From Macrotrachela quadricornifera (lineage: Eukaryota; Rotifera; Eurotatoria; Philodinida; Philodinidae): a stretch of DNA of 64,000 nt. The DNA lies in NCBI GenBank assembly GCA_022393335.1, contig JAJEKB010001186.1, positions 26,331 through 90,330 of the forward strand, in the 5' to 3' direction. This document shows, in pieces, positions 13,371 through 25,610 of this stretch. How positions within the stretch are numbered: position 1 is the first letter of the stretch; each line of letters opens with the position of its first letter. Both the position numbers and the translations under genes were made by a program. The notes beneath the pieces were generated by a model. The model saw nothing but the letters and a program-made list of their open reading frames with translations. It had not been told where the DNA came from and ran no database searches.

Positions 13371-13844
13371 AATCAGATAAAATGATTTACTCCTATCTAA
13401 GATCAAAGAAAGTTTAGAATCCGCAACTTGTAAAGTCAGCTTGAAGTCATGTAAAGTCAAAGATGTGTTGTGGTCTTGTTCCGTGGCTCTTTCTAATTAT
13501 CATGTAAGCACTTCCGAGTGTTGCATTCACTAGCATAATAAAAAAAATAGTCAATAGGCTGGGCACAGTAGTTGATCGGAAAGTGATCAGATTTCCAAGT
13601 CTTAGTGTCTGATATCGCCTATTGTCATAATTCCTAAGATAATGATTCTCAATGTTGTATAGAGACCTAGAAAATGCTGTATGATATAAGGCTCAATCTT
13701 TATTAAAAAGGCTTTCTCGAACAAATATGGGCCAGGATTCTCCACACATGATTTACCAAAGTATTTTTTATTTAAAAGGTTTTGACTCTCAAATATGTTT
13801 TCTAGGTGATATTCGATTATTTCTGACCAAAAGGAACTGTTTCA

Positions 13845-14477
13845 GGGCACAACAGGAACGTAGTCAGGGGGAGGATTGTTCCCCTCCCCCCTGAATTTTT
13901 GTTTTTTTGTTATCAAGTCTGATAATTTCAAGGTTTGAACGTATTTGTTCTTCTTATTGCCAATATTAGAGCGACCAAGTACAATCAATGACACCATGAA
14001 AATGATTCAATTATTGATAATGTTCTATCCAAATATCTACATTCTACTTGAACTGTATGCGCTGATTCCGATGTCGGTGGCCAGCGCTGAAACATCGCTC
14101 TTAGTTTTGAAATTAATCAAAAGTTACTTAAGAAATCGAGCAGATGACGGACGACTTAGTAGCTTGGCCATAATCAGTATTCATAAGAAAATTGCTCAAC
14201 AGATGGATATCGAAATGATTGTAGATGAATTCGCCAAGAAAAAACGTCGAATAATATTTACTGATAGTTGCAACTAGCAATACTCTCGTTTTTGTCAATA
14301 GTTATGTTATTTCATCAGTTTTTCTTTGTACAAAAAAAAATTGTCCGTGAACAAAAAATGAGTTCGTTGCGTTTTTCATCATACGAAAAGGAGGATAGTC
14401 AAAAACATCTTTCTCAGGCAGAAAAAAAACTCGATCTCTCCCCTGTAAAAAATCCTAGCTACGTACCTGGAGCACAA
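13845..14477 (+). mobile_element. Internally deleted hAT element (ZMYM1-type) with TSD
   Basis: Element 13853-14469. The left end CAGGAACGTAGTCAGG and the right end, whose complement reads CAGGTACGTAGCTAGG, are imperfect terminal inverted repeats. The flanking 8-mers GGGCACAA (13845-13852) and GAGCACAA (14470-14477) match at 7 of 8 positions. Only the C-terminal part of a hAT transposase remains inside, so this is a deletion derivative of an autonomous element. Confidence 0.75.
13945..14277 (+). pseudogene. hAT transposase C-terminal dimerisation domain fragment
   Basis: The frame encodes IPMSVASAETSLLVLKLIKS, then YLRNRADDGRLSSLAIISIH and a Lys/Arg-rich end. This is the hAT C-terminal dimerisation motif (the A-SAERSFS-LK-IKTYLRS...RLS-LALL-IH pattern), closest in style to ZMYM1-like hAT proteins. 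The DDE core and N-terminal zinc finger are missing, so it cannot be an active transposase. It sits inside the TIR/TSD-bounded element at 13853-14469. Confidence 0.75.
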
Positions 14478-16085
14478 TAGTGACATTTGGGAGTGCCTGT
14501 AGGAAAACTGCTTAATTTCAACTAGTTTCCCTCACTTAACTCTCGTAGCAAAAATATTTTTGAAAAAGGTATTATTGTTTCGAAAATGATTTGCTGACTA
14601 ATCTACGATCAGTTCTGAGCAAATGAGAATTATTTCTATGCTAAAAAAGTCATATGGCAGCATGATTGCGTGAAATCTTTTCACTGTAACACAGTTCTAC
14701 TGGAAGTAGATGATGCTGAAATTTTAGGCCATGAGACAATGACGAGATAAAGTGAAAAGTGACAATTTTCCAGCTTTATAAAAATACTGTCTTTTCTTTT
14801 AAGAACATAGTTAAACTGAAAAAAAAGCAGTGATTTTTATTAATTTTTGTATTTTAAAATGGTCTATCTGGGTTATATTCACTTTAGCTAATGTGATAAA
14901 AATGAAATAACGATTGATGTATTAGTCTAGAATGTAGATAACGGAGCATCTAGACTCTTATCGACAATTTTATTGCTCGTTAATTTATCGTACTTTAACG
15001 GTTCATATCAAACAGCTCAATATTATGGTCGTATACCTTTGTCACGGTAGGCACTGTAATAGAATAGTATGTGAAATGTATGAGTGAAAGAATAGAAATA
15101 TTCGATCTTTATGAAAAAGTAACGATAGTGCCGTATCTTATAGAGTGCAGTCGTTCACAACTTGCCATACATTAAAAGTCATGCACATCAAACAAAGTTC
15201 TTGATTCTAGATAACTCATTATCATTTGTTTTGCTAATTCGATGCGCCCTATATATTGAAGTTTGCTTACTTTTAATCAGTCCATAGTGAATAATCTATT
15301 GTATTATGTAGTAGTGTGCAAAACGAAAACTTAGTTGTAAAATGATTCCAACTTATAGTAATAAGTTTGGACTTTATTAATTATCAGAGTACTTAACTGA
15401 ACATGACATTCAATTTTTTCTATTGATATATTGTAATGAAAACCTCTCCCTTCAAATTAAGCCTATAAAAATTTTAACAGTTACATAGTTCAATAACGAT
15501 GAAAGTTGTTTTCATTCACATAAAAATGCTCAAACTCATATGAAACATGTATATTTACAGTCGACTTTGTTTTATCAGATTGCCAAAAAAAATTTCAAAA
15601 AGTTTCGTAGTTCAAAGTAGTTTTTTTTGGTGCGATGAGTAGATTAATGATGCAATGGCTTTTACACTATTAATAAGACATAAAACTGCTTGATTTATTT
15701 CTTTTGTACAGTTTGATCAAATAGTAATGATAGAAATCGACTTTCATTGAAAAGCATAGCGACGTTTGTGTCACGTTACTTGTTTATTAAACATCGCAAG
15801 CAAAAGCATTAATCTCGTATACATCATTATAAAAAATGGAATCAATAGCTAATGAAACAATAATTATTTTTCTTTTCAAGAAGAGATCAAAGGCAAATAA
15901 AATACATAAAAAAAAACATCACAAATAAAAAAAAATATTGAATAGATAGATTGAATAATATTCATAGCGATACAGATAATACGAAAGAAACAGTTGACAT
16001 AAATGACGTTCAATATGCATTAATAGTAAATGAATAATATACAAAATGTACAATATCTTTTTTAAAAAATGACAAATGTTCTATT
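14478..16085. other. Intergenic, no gene seen
   Basis: AT-rich sequence between the hAT element and the 3' end of the PCM1-like gene, with no sizeable frame and no clear inverted repeat. Confidence 0.5.
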
Positions 16086-19000
16086 CTAGGAATCATTAAT
16101 AACTTCATTCTCAGATACAATATCATTACTTATCGAACGATTGACAAGAACATATTCATTTCCATTTGAATTCAATTCTGTTGATATTGAACTTTCATTT
16201 TGTTGAAGATTACTTTCTTGACGTGATACAGCTGTTTCTAATTCAGTATTGTTATTTTCTTCTTGGTCAGAATCATTATCTTCTTTATCACTACAGATTC
16301 TATTTAGAAAAAAAATCGTTTGTTAAGTGTGAAGTCTTTAAAATAAGTAGAAAAGTGACGCTTTCAAGTTAAAACTTGAAAAAATTGTTTTATGATGTTT
16401 ATATCGATTAACAATTGAATAAACTGATTCGAATTATGCTATTTCGAACAATTTTTAATCAGGAACAGGTTATTACAATTCGATTTATTTTCAATAAACT
16501 TGTCCCGTAGAAGCCTCTGATCAACATAGACTATACATATCTATCATAAAGAAATATACTGATATAGCGAACATTATACTGGATAATCAATCAAAGGTAG
16601 TCATCCGATCCAAAATATATAGATCTATGTAGATTACACTATTCTCATTATGAGTTCGAGTTCTTTAGTAATACATACAATGTTAATGGTCGATTTTCCG
16701 ATTCAGCTAATTCAATTTGATATTTATTATCATTGTCTCCATCTTCAATTGATGATATTTCTTTTGTATGATATTGATTTGATGAATTACACTAAAAAAA
16801 ATGTTTTTATTAAAAAATTTTAAATAAATAAATTCTACCAAATCTGTATATTCATCTTGTTGTTGGATTACTAATTGTGTATTTTGTTCAATATTATTTT
16901 TTGTTTGTAAATTCATTGTATTTTCATATATTTTATATTTAACTAATTCATCAAATGTAGCATCAGATATGTCACGAATAAGATCAGCAGCACATTCACG
17001 AATACTAAAATAATATTTTGAATTTTTTTTTTGTTTTTGTTTATATAATATCTTACGTTGTTCCGCAATATTTTTCAATAGTTTTATCAAGTAATTCAGA
17101 AAATTGATTTTGAAAATGACGTATTAATTGAGCTGAATCTGGTTGTTGTTTAAATAGAAATAAAATACGTTCACGAATATGATTTAAAATTGATTGATTA
17201 AATATTTCATTTATATGTAATCGCATAAATCTAATAGAAAAATATTCGTAAAAAAAAAGAAATTACAATTTATTTATTTCATACGGAATTAATTGAACCA
17301 TTATTGATTTAACTTGTAAATCAAGTGTTTGTGTATCAATATTATCTGATTCCTAAATAAAATAAATATTTTCTTTTTATTAAATTATATCATTTAAAAA
17401 TACTTGAGTTGTTGTAAAGTCATGAGATTGTTGTTCATTATCACTATCATCAGATATATGTTGTTGTAATTGTTGATAATCATTAATAGATAATGATGAT
17501 GATTGTTGATTAAGTTTTTGTTCAGAATTATATGAATGATTATTTTCATTACTAGTTGATATTGGTCGTCGATGAATTATAAAGGATTTAGAAAGATTTT
17601 CTTTTGATGAATGACGATGATGATGATTTGGAAGATTATAAGTATCAGATACTAGAAAATAAAGACATTTATAAGAAATTGACAAATAAAAATACGAAAA
17701 ATATGCTTTTCAGTTAGAGTATATCTTGTAAACAAAAGTTCATATATTTATATTGCTGGGATAAACATTTAGAACAAATATAAATATTTTGTTCAGTTCA
17801 ATATCGAAATTCTACAGTTATTATGGACCTTATACATATTTGGTCAAGAAAAATAGTGAATGTACAATTTTCATTGAAGTTTTTCGACTTCTTCTACATT
17901 ATACGGTCGATGCGATGATGATTAATTAGTAGCATATCAAAGTTATACATGCTGACTGATTAAAGTTGTATCGATTAGTTACTATGCTTCAATTATTATT
18001 TCTTAGTCAACTATAGTAAAGATTTTCTTATAATTATTCTGAAAAATAAATGAATATCTAACCATTTCGTTCATATTTAATTGGTGTTGTTTCCATATTC
18101 TTTTTTTGAACATGAATTGCAGTTTGTTTTCCCGTACTTTCACTATTAAATGATGTTTTACTTGAATTTTCAAATAAATTATTTGTTGGTAAAATATGAT
18201 TTTTTTGTTTTAATTGTTCATCAAATTTTGAACGTGGTTTTGGACGACTATTTGATTTTATTTGATCATAACTAAATAATGATTCTTTTGAATTATCTCT
18301 TGAATATATATGTGGAATATGTTGTTGTTGTTGATGATATTGATTATCAAATGATATTGATGATGTTAAACGATTATTTTCTGATTGAAGTGCATTTATT
18401 TCACTTTGTAAAACAGCTATTTCACGATATGCTGCATTTAAATTAACAATAAGACCTTGTGTAAATATTTGTTGTTGAAATTGATTAAATATTGGATTAA
18501 TTGTTTGTAATACAGAAGGATTTAATACATTTGTAAGACGTTGTTCAATATGACGATTAAAAGATTTTTGTTCTTGAATAAATGTTGATAAACAACGACA
18601 TATATCATTCATTTGAATATTTAATTCATTAGAATTTTGTTCATATTTAGGAGAAAGATTTTCAGATATACAAAAATTCTAAAATAATATTAAAGTTAAA
18701 TAATTTATTATGAAATAATAATTTAGTTCAACTTACACTTTGTTTTATATGTGATTTAGATTTTTTTATTTGATTATTATTATTTTGATGATTAAAATTA
18801 TATAATGGTCGAATATTTTTTGAATCATTTAATTTATCTTCATAAGTTTTTAATTGAATTGGTGGTGTTGTCATACTTTGATGTAATGAAGTAATTTGAT
18901 CTTTTATTGTATGTAAACGTTGTCGAGATTCAACTAAACGTTCAATTTCACGATGTTGTGCTGCCATTTTAACATCAACAGAATTATTTATTGTTGGAAG

Positions 19001-21577
19001 AGATTTTGGAATTTTTTCACATGGAAGAATATTTGGTATATGAATTTGAATTTCTTGTGATGAAGATTTTTTTGATATTGGTGTTGAATTTACAGATGAA
19101 AAATGTTCATCTGGTTGAATTGTTTTAACCATTTGTTGAAGTTGACTTAAAGTAGATTTTGCTTGTTCAAGTTCTCTGAAATTCAAAAAGATTTTTCACA
19201 GAAATGAAAATATTATAAAACATTTACAATCGTTTAGTAGCTAATTCATTTGATAATTGATCAAGTTGTTTAGGATTATTATCATTATTTATTATTGGTT
19301 GTATAAATGTTTTTAAATATTGTGTATCATCTAATTCAATAGAAGTTTCTTCATTTTGTTGATTATTTAAATCTATTTGATAATATGTTACAATTTGTTC
19401 TAATTCATCCAAACGTTCACGAACATGTTCGAAATTTTTTAAACGATTTTCTATGAATATTTCTGGTTGATTTATTGAACTAAATTATAATATAATATAT
19501 TAATAAAAAAAAAACGAATAAATAAGAAATAAATTTACTTTTTCAATTGTTGAATTTCAGTATGATATTTTTGTTGGTAAAGATTTCGAAGGTGTTTTAA
19601 GCTAAATATTTTTCAGAAAATTATTTACAGAAATAAAAAAAGAATATTAAAATATTTTTACCGTTTACGTAAATTATTAATATCAAATAAAAGATTATTT
19701 GTTTCTTTTGAATTATCATTTTCTCTGCTAGTTAATTCTTGTTGTTCAATTAAATGTTTTTTCGAACGACGTTTTAATGCAAGTAATGCTCGTTTTTGAC
19801 CTTGTAAAGCACGAAACTAAATATTAAAATAAAATAGAAGATTAATTTAAATAAAATTTTTCATTTCTTTTTTTTTACTTGTTCTTTTTGTAACATTAAA
19901 TTTCTTTCAATATCTTTTTCATTTTCCGTATTACTTGCTTCATCATCAGACTTTCAAAAAGAAAAATAGATAAAAATAGAAAGAAATATCGAAATAATCT
20001 TTTTACAGTAGATTGTTGATCTTTCCAATTAAATGTATCACTCTTAAGACTTCCAACAAGTGAATCATAATTTGAATTATCATGACGATTTGTTTGTTCA
20101 TTATCTGATGAATTTATTATTAATGGAATTGTTGGAGTTGTTGAAATAGTTGTTTGTGGAATAAAACCTATTTTACTTTCTATACGTGGTCGAACTATTG
20201 ATTGAATATTACGTCGAAGTGATAAATCATCCTTATTTTACCAATAAGAAAAAAAGAATTAAAATTATATTACTTTTTTAATACATACTTCATCATCATC
20301 GTCATCGTCACATGTATTCATTTGTGTTTGATGATGCATTGCGGAATTTTTATTCATGATTTCTGAGCGTTCTTCAGTTGTTAACTAAATGTAAAAATAC
20401 GAATAATAAGTATTAGAGATTATTATACACAAGATTTTGTCATTTAGTTGTATTATCTTTTTCATCGAAAGATTGCACATAAAATTTTCTACAAAACTAG
20501 ATATGAAATTTAAAGGTACTATAGCGTCTACGTTAGAAGAAATGAATATCAATAGGAAAATTATTTTGGAAATATGAACAGGATAATTCTTTATGCATTT
20601 ATCGTTACTTCGGAAAGGAATTAATAATGATATCAGAATAGTTAATTTTATAGAATTATTAGTATAGTTTGAATTTAACTCTGCAATTTAAAAATATGAA
20701 AATATCTGAAGTTTCTAAGCAAATTCTATTAAGTTAAAAAGCATCATGATACTGAACAATTTTATTTTTTCTGTATTTCAATGTAGAAATTTTCTAGAGT
20801 AGCTGAGAAATTTCTTGTAAAAACTTTGTTTGGTAGACGTCTTAAACATAACGCATAACTAATGATTGTCAGATTCTTCACAACTACATATGAGTTTACA
20901 CCTTTAAAAAGAGATTTAGTCTTTTAGTACATATCAAAACATTTGAAAATCATATGAATTTACTGTAATTAAATTAAGTAAATTAACATAACCAGCTTGT
21001 TGTTCTTCAAGATTTGCAATAATAGAACGAAGTTTTTCACGCTGTTCATCACTACCTGGCTAGAATAAAATATAAGAATATTTTCAATAAAAATAAAAAT
21101 AATAATGAAAATAAAATTCTTACAACTAAACTTTTGAATGTTTCCATTGATTCAAACATTGTTTTTGCTTGTTGAATTGAATTTTGTATTTGTTTTATAC
21201 GATTCATAATTGTAGATATTGAAATCATCTAAACAATAACAATAATAAATAAAAAGAAGAAATTCTTTAATTATCTTCTTTTTTTTTGTCTTACTTCTGA
21301 TGATTGATCTTGATCATTATTAGTGATTGTATCAGTATCTAATGTTTCATTTAATTCATCATTATTTTCTTTCTCAAATGCTGGTCGTGGTATACCATCA
21401 GCTAATAAATCATTCTCATTTTCATTATCACTTATTTGTATATCATCATTCTGATAAACTGGATCAAAAAATGACATCTTTAAAAAAAGAAAAAATTTTT
21501 TTTATAATGAAATATATAATTTAATTTACTTGAACATCCATATTAGGTAAATTACGTATTTTTCTTTTTAATGCCAT
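16086..21577 (-). CDS. PCM1: PCM1-like centriolar-satellite coiled-coil protein
   Basis: A large gene of many exons, read right to left. The start (ATG at 21575-21577, MALKRKIRNLPNMDVQ) is spliced to an acidic exon (KMSFFDPVYQNDDIQ...). The stop TAG is at 16086-16088 after VSENEVINDS. Exons are separated by introns of about 50-60 bp plus larger ones near 16300-16690, 17650-18060 and 20400-20960. Coiled-coil-rich segments include FRALQGQKRALLALKRRSKK, EKLRSIIANLEEQQAG, QHREIERLVESRQRLHTIK and YREIAVLQSEINALQSENNR. The LQGxxxALLALxxR block and the C-terminal region with IRECAADLIRD resemble PCM1. Known: PCM1 scaffolds centriolar satellites and ciliogenesis. Inferred: cytosolic scaffold around centrosomes and basal bodies, reasonable for a ciliated animal. 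The exon set is not fully resolved; another centrosomal coiled-coil protein remains possible. Confidence 0.65.
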
Positions 21578-21673
21578 TTAATTATCTAGAAAAATAGTAA
21601 ATATTACCATTTTAAGTATCGTTTCTTTAGAGATTAGAAAAATTGCACAAATAAAAAGAAAAGAAATATCTGA

Positions 21674-22631
21674 CTATTTATCCTTTTTTTTTATTCGTAT
21701 ACGGCGAGCATCAGCCATAAGTCTTTCAATCTCATTTTTGTTTGTTTCTATTCTTTGATTATTATTATCAATTTTTGTAGATATATTAGATGTATTTCCA
21801 TGATATTGCATTGCTAATAAATACATTTCTGATGATTCATTACGTGATGAACTTGGTTTAATAGGATGAACAATATGAAAAAGAGATTGAAGTGATAAAC
21901 GCATTTCTTGAAATGGTTTTTGTCCTTGAAATAATTTACAAAGAAAATATCCATTTGGTTTTAATAATCGACGAGCAAAATCAAAAGCCTGTTGTTGAAG
22001 TGTTGCTATAGCTTAAAATAAAAGATATTAAATATTATTTTATAATTCGAAAATAATATTAACCTGTATGATCAATTGCTCTACATCCACTAACATTTGG
22101 ACACATATCTGAAAGAATTCCATCAACTTTCTCAACTTTTAATTGATTTAATAAATCTTGTAATTTTTTATTACATTCATTAGTTGTTTCGACTGTTAAA
22201 TTCCAATCATCAATAATATGTACACCAGGTATTTCAAAAATTGGATTACGATCAAGTGCTATAACAATTCCACATTTTAAATCTGGATTTGGTTTATGTA
22301 ATGATGTTATTTCTGTTGGATGTAATAATTCATTTTGTTGTTGTTGTTGTTCAGATTTCTTTCCGGTATTAGTACGAGCATTAACTTGTTTAACAAGTAC
22401 TTGTGACCACGCACCAGGTGCAGCACCCATATCAATTACAACATGACCAGGTTGTAAAAATTTGTATGTATCATTTATTTCAATTAATTTAAAAGCACTT
22501 CGTGCTCGATAATTTTCCTTAACTGATCGACGAACATATGGATCAGAAACATGTTTAGACATCCAGGCATTTGCATAATGAGGTATACTAGTTGAAAATA
22601 AACGATAAGAAACAAATCGTTTGGTAAGCAT
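21674..22631 (-). CDS. MRM2: Mitochondrial rRNA 2'-O-methyltransferase MRM2 (RrmJ/FtsJ family)
   Basis: Two exons: 22064-22631 and 21674-22011 (301 aa), joined in phase at IDHT|AIATLQQQAF. The N-terminus MLTKRFVSYRLFSTSIPHYA is Arg/Ser-rich and looks like a mitochondrial targeting signal. The RrmJ fold follows: YRARSAFKLIEI with the catalytic Lys, the SAM-binding VIDMGAAPGAWSQVL, DGILSDMCPNVSG with the catalytic Asp, FLCKLFQG with the second Lys, and SSEMYLLA with the Glu, so the K-D-K-E tetrad is complete. Known: MRM2 methylates a uridine in the peptidyl-transferase loop of the mitochondrial large rRNA. A Gln-rich insert (QQQQQ) of about 25 residues lies in the middle of the fold, probably a surface loop. 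The gene ends 96 bp before the PCM1-like start on the same strand. Confidence 0.93.
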
Positions 22632-23213
22632 AAATGTCTAGACGTTAAATTTTAACAATTGAAAGATACTTGACTTAAGTAAGTTTTTAACTTTTTTTTT
22701 ATACAATTTTTTTCCGTATATTACCCTTGAAGAGAGGTAAAGATGGAACAATTACTTCCATCGGTCAATATTTTGAATGTAATGTTTTCAAGGTAACAAC
22801 CTCGAAACAGTTTTTTATTGGTATAACGTATCAATTTTTATTTTTTATTAATTATTTTATTTATTTTCATTCTTTTGAATTATTAATAAGGCTTAGTCAT
22901 CGTTTGTTCTAATCATTCGATTAAATAAATAAGATATATGTATAATATGAGAGCGACATCTTTCGAATCAATAGAACAGCTGATTTTTGCTCGTATGAAA
23001 GATGTGCATGCAACGTTTTATTTCTTTATTTTGAAAAGAAAATTGATGTAGTAATCTATTTATGGCAAACTTTCATATTTATTGTTGATGAGATCATTTT
23101 AAATAACATGAAAAAAGTTAATAGATAAGCGTCATTGCAAGATATATAATATAACCACATGAGAAGAATCGCAAGAAGATATTTTAGGTCATAGACAAAA
23201 CGTAATTATTTAA
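22632..23213. other. Divergent intergenic region
   Basis: About 580 bp between the MRM2 start (-) and the ParB-like gene (+). It probably contains both promoters. No repeat or further gene seen. Confidence 0.5.
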
Positions 23214-24164
23214 ATGAATAACCATTATATTGATTTTGATTCTGTTCGATACACACAAGAATATTTTTATCCATATTTTTCAAATGGTCGAATGACCGTC
23301 AGTGAAACATACGTAGCTTTATCTAATGGATTTCTTCATCCTACTTCTCTAGCATCAATAACAATTTTCGAACATGATAAACAACTCTATTGTATTGATA
23401 CACGTCGTCTTACAATTGCTAAAGAATTACAACGGAGAAAAAAATTAGAAATATTAAAATGCTTTTGTATTCAGTATGTTAAAAAAAATGATGACCAATT
23501 TATAGATCAATATTTCAATCTTGTATACGAACGTTTACCAGCAATGAAAAAGAAAGGTCTGGATGGTAAAACAATTAAACTTTTTCGTGAACTAGATTAC
23601 ATGTGTTGTTTCAACGTAAGTTCGAACAATTTTCGTGATGATCTTAATGAACATATTGCTAAAGATCATTTAAAAATGAGTTTTGCAGAATTCAAAAACT
23701 TAAATATTTGCCAATGCAGCCAATGTGATCGAAGGGCCCAAATTAACATTATCAAAACATCAAACAAAAGTTATTATAAATTTATACAAAACTGTCGTTG
23801 TCAAAAGTTTGGATCACAAGTCCTTTATAGAATGGAAAAACCTTGGACAGAAGTCACTTTTCAAGAAATTTGTGATATATTTATGTCTTTAAGACAAACG
23901 TTAATTTGTCCAGATATTCTGATGAAAAGTCATATGAAACGTGTTGATTCAAAGAAACCATCGAAAGATGTTGCAGTTCTTTGTATCCAGGAATCATCTC
24001 ATCAAAGCTCACATTCATATATTAATCATAATACACAAGAAGTAGAAAATGATAGTTCTATTGAACAATGTTGTCGGGTTTTACTGCAATTTTCGTTCAT
24101 CATTATGATGTTTTTGTCAGTATTTCTTTTTTTCTTTTCCAATAAAATAGTTCATGATGCATAG
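23214..24164 (+). CDS. ParB/sulfiredoxin-fold-like protein with C-terminal membrane anchor
   Basis: A single intronless frame of 316 aa. Residues about 8-75 carry FDSVRYTQEYFYPYFSNGR, then a helix, then FLHPTSLASITIFEHDKQLY and CIDTRRLTIAKEL. This order (VRYTQ...F.dGR...g.l.P.sl..I.V....g.lY.lDnRRL...) resembles the ParB-like nuclease/sulfiredoxin-fold module. In bacteria that module occurs in partition proteins, modification enzymes and some polymorphic toxins. The middle part is Lys-rich and helical with several Cys (CQCSQCDRR, NCRCQKFG), a possible metal site. The last about 25 residues (LLQFSFIIMMFLSVFLFFFS) form one hydrophobic helix, giving a tail-anchored topology. Function unknown. 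The absence of introns, unlike its neighbours, could mean retrocopy or transfer. Confidence 0.75.
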   Translation: MNNHYIDFDSVRYTQEYFYPYFSNGRMTVSETYVALSNGFLHPTSLASITIFEHDKQLYCIDTRRLTIAKELQRRKKLEILKCFCIQYVKKNDDQFIDQYFNLVYERLPAMKKKGLDGKTIKLFRELDYMCCFNVSSNNFRDDLNEHIAKDHLKMSFAEFKNLNICQCSQCDRRAQINIIKTSNKSYYKFIQNCRCQKFGSQVLYRMEKPWTEVTFQEICDIFMSLRQTLICPDILMKSHMKRVDSKKPSKDVAVLCIQESSHQSSHSYINHNTQEVENDSSIEQCCRVLLQFSFIIMMFLSVFLFFFSNKIVHDA

Positions 24165-24398
24165 TAACATGATGATTTTTCAAAATTATTCTCTTAACAT
24201 TAGAAGCATTATTTAATAGTTTAATATTCTGAATTGGACGAAAATATTGTCATATGATGATCATTTTTCTCGTGATTCTTATTTAGCCATGTTACAATAC
24301 TAAATTCAGTTCAAAATATTTAGGTATTTGATATCTTTTTGAACTAATAAATTCGTTGTATGTTGTGTTAAAATCAAAATGAATTTATTTATAATACA

Positions 24399-24623
24399 TA
24401 GGATGGTCAGAAAGTTCCTGGAACATCATCTTTTTTTATTCAGTAAAACATTTTTAAAATCTTTTTTAATCAAATGTTAAGAGTACTTGTTTTAGTTTAT
24501 TGCACAGTGTTTTATATAGAAAATACATATGTGACAATGCTTTTGACACAATTATATCTTCACAAACGAATTTTCTCAATCATACCCTGATGAAAATGTT
24601 CCGAGTATTTTTTGATCACCCTA
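24399..24623. mobile_element. Tc1/mariner-type MITE
   Basis: Terminal inverted repeats CATAGGATGGTCAGAAAGTT and, in complement at the right end, CATAGGGTGATCAAAAAATA enclose about 220 bp. The pattern continues imperfectly inward (CTGGAACATC against TCGGAACATT). TA dinucleotides border both ends, as in Tc1/mariner insertions. No coding capacity. It lies between the ParB-like gene and an unknown gene. Confidence 0.6.
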
Positions 24624-24713
24624 TGTAAAAACAAATAACTATTCAAAATAAAATCAATATGAGAATGTTATTTAAAAATATTAGAAAAATTATAATTGAG
24701 CAGATAGATATTG

Positions 24714-25421
24714 TCAAGTATGATGAAAATGTTCTTGTTGAATATTTTGATCTTTAATCATTTTTCTTACATTTTCTAAAATGACTTTACTTTTAATTGC
24801 TGGTGTAATATCATTTGGTATATTTTTCAATTGAGAAATACTCTTTTTACTTGAATCATAAGTTTCAACACATGATGGATGTTTAGAAGTTTTTTTATGT
24901 TGATTTGGAAGACTATTTGTTGTTGTTGTTGATGATGACCAACTTGATGATGTACTAATATCAGTTTTATTTAAATTTTTTTCAGGAATATCATTAATTG
25001 TCATTGGTAATGGTGATGGAGTTTTTAAATGTATAGATTTATGAAATGATTTTGAAAGAGATGATCGAGAATGAGTTGAATTAATTTCTTTACTTGTTTG
25101 TTGATCTGATAAATATGTTTTATCATTTGACTTTGTATTATTAGATTTATTATTAATTGTTAGTTTTGATTTTCTATATAATAAAGTAATTAATCAATAA
25201 ATCTGTTGGTGTTTTTTTTGAATCACTTACTTATTATTATCTTGTTGATGATTAATTGTGATTGGTGGTGGTGGTGGTGTTATTCGAATGGTTTCAACAT
25301 GTCGTATAGTTATTTTATTTATTTCTATTTCATGGTGTTTATCATGTATTGGAAATGATTTCGATTTTCTTTGTGATATACAACAGATTGGTAAACATTT
25401 TCTGCATAATCGACACATCAA
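24714..25421 (-). CDS. Unknown basic, Ser/Lys-rich protein with Cys-rich N-terminus
   Basis: Two exons: 25231-25421 and 24714-25173, joined in phase to give 216 aa. The N-terminus MMCRLCRKCLPICCISQRK packs six cysteines into 15 residues. A basic segment follows, then a proline run (PPPPP) and long Ser/Thr/Lys/Asn-rich stretches likely to be disordered (SSSWSSSTTTTNSLP). It ends in a helix-forming tail (AIKSKVILENVRKMIKDQNIQ). No known domain recognised. The Cys cluster near the start could be palmitoylated and tether the protein to membranes (inference). The in-phase splice and codon use like neighbouring genes argue that it is real. Confidence 0.55.
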
Positions 25422-25610
25422 TATTATATTGAATAGTCGAGAAATAGAAAAAGAGTTTATGTTATTTCTTTTTCTTTTGTTTTACTTTAGATAAGAATGA
25501 TGTAAGACAATTGACGAAAGAATTTATAAGCTTACGAACAAAGACATCAAAAATGAGCAAAAAAAAATGTTATTGACATTAGATACTAATTTATTGACTT
25601 CGTTTTTTCT

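Noticed and set aside
23214..24164. ParB-like gene as part of a bacterial contaminant
   Set aside because: Flanking genes are plainly animal with introns on the same contig, and base composition matches its neighbours; transfer or retroposition remain possible but not contamination.
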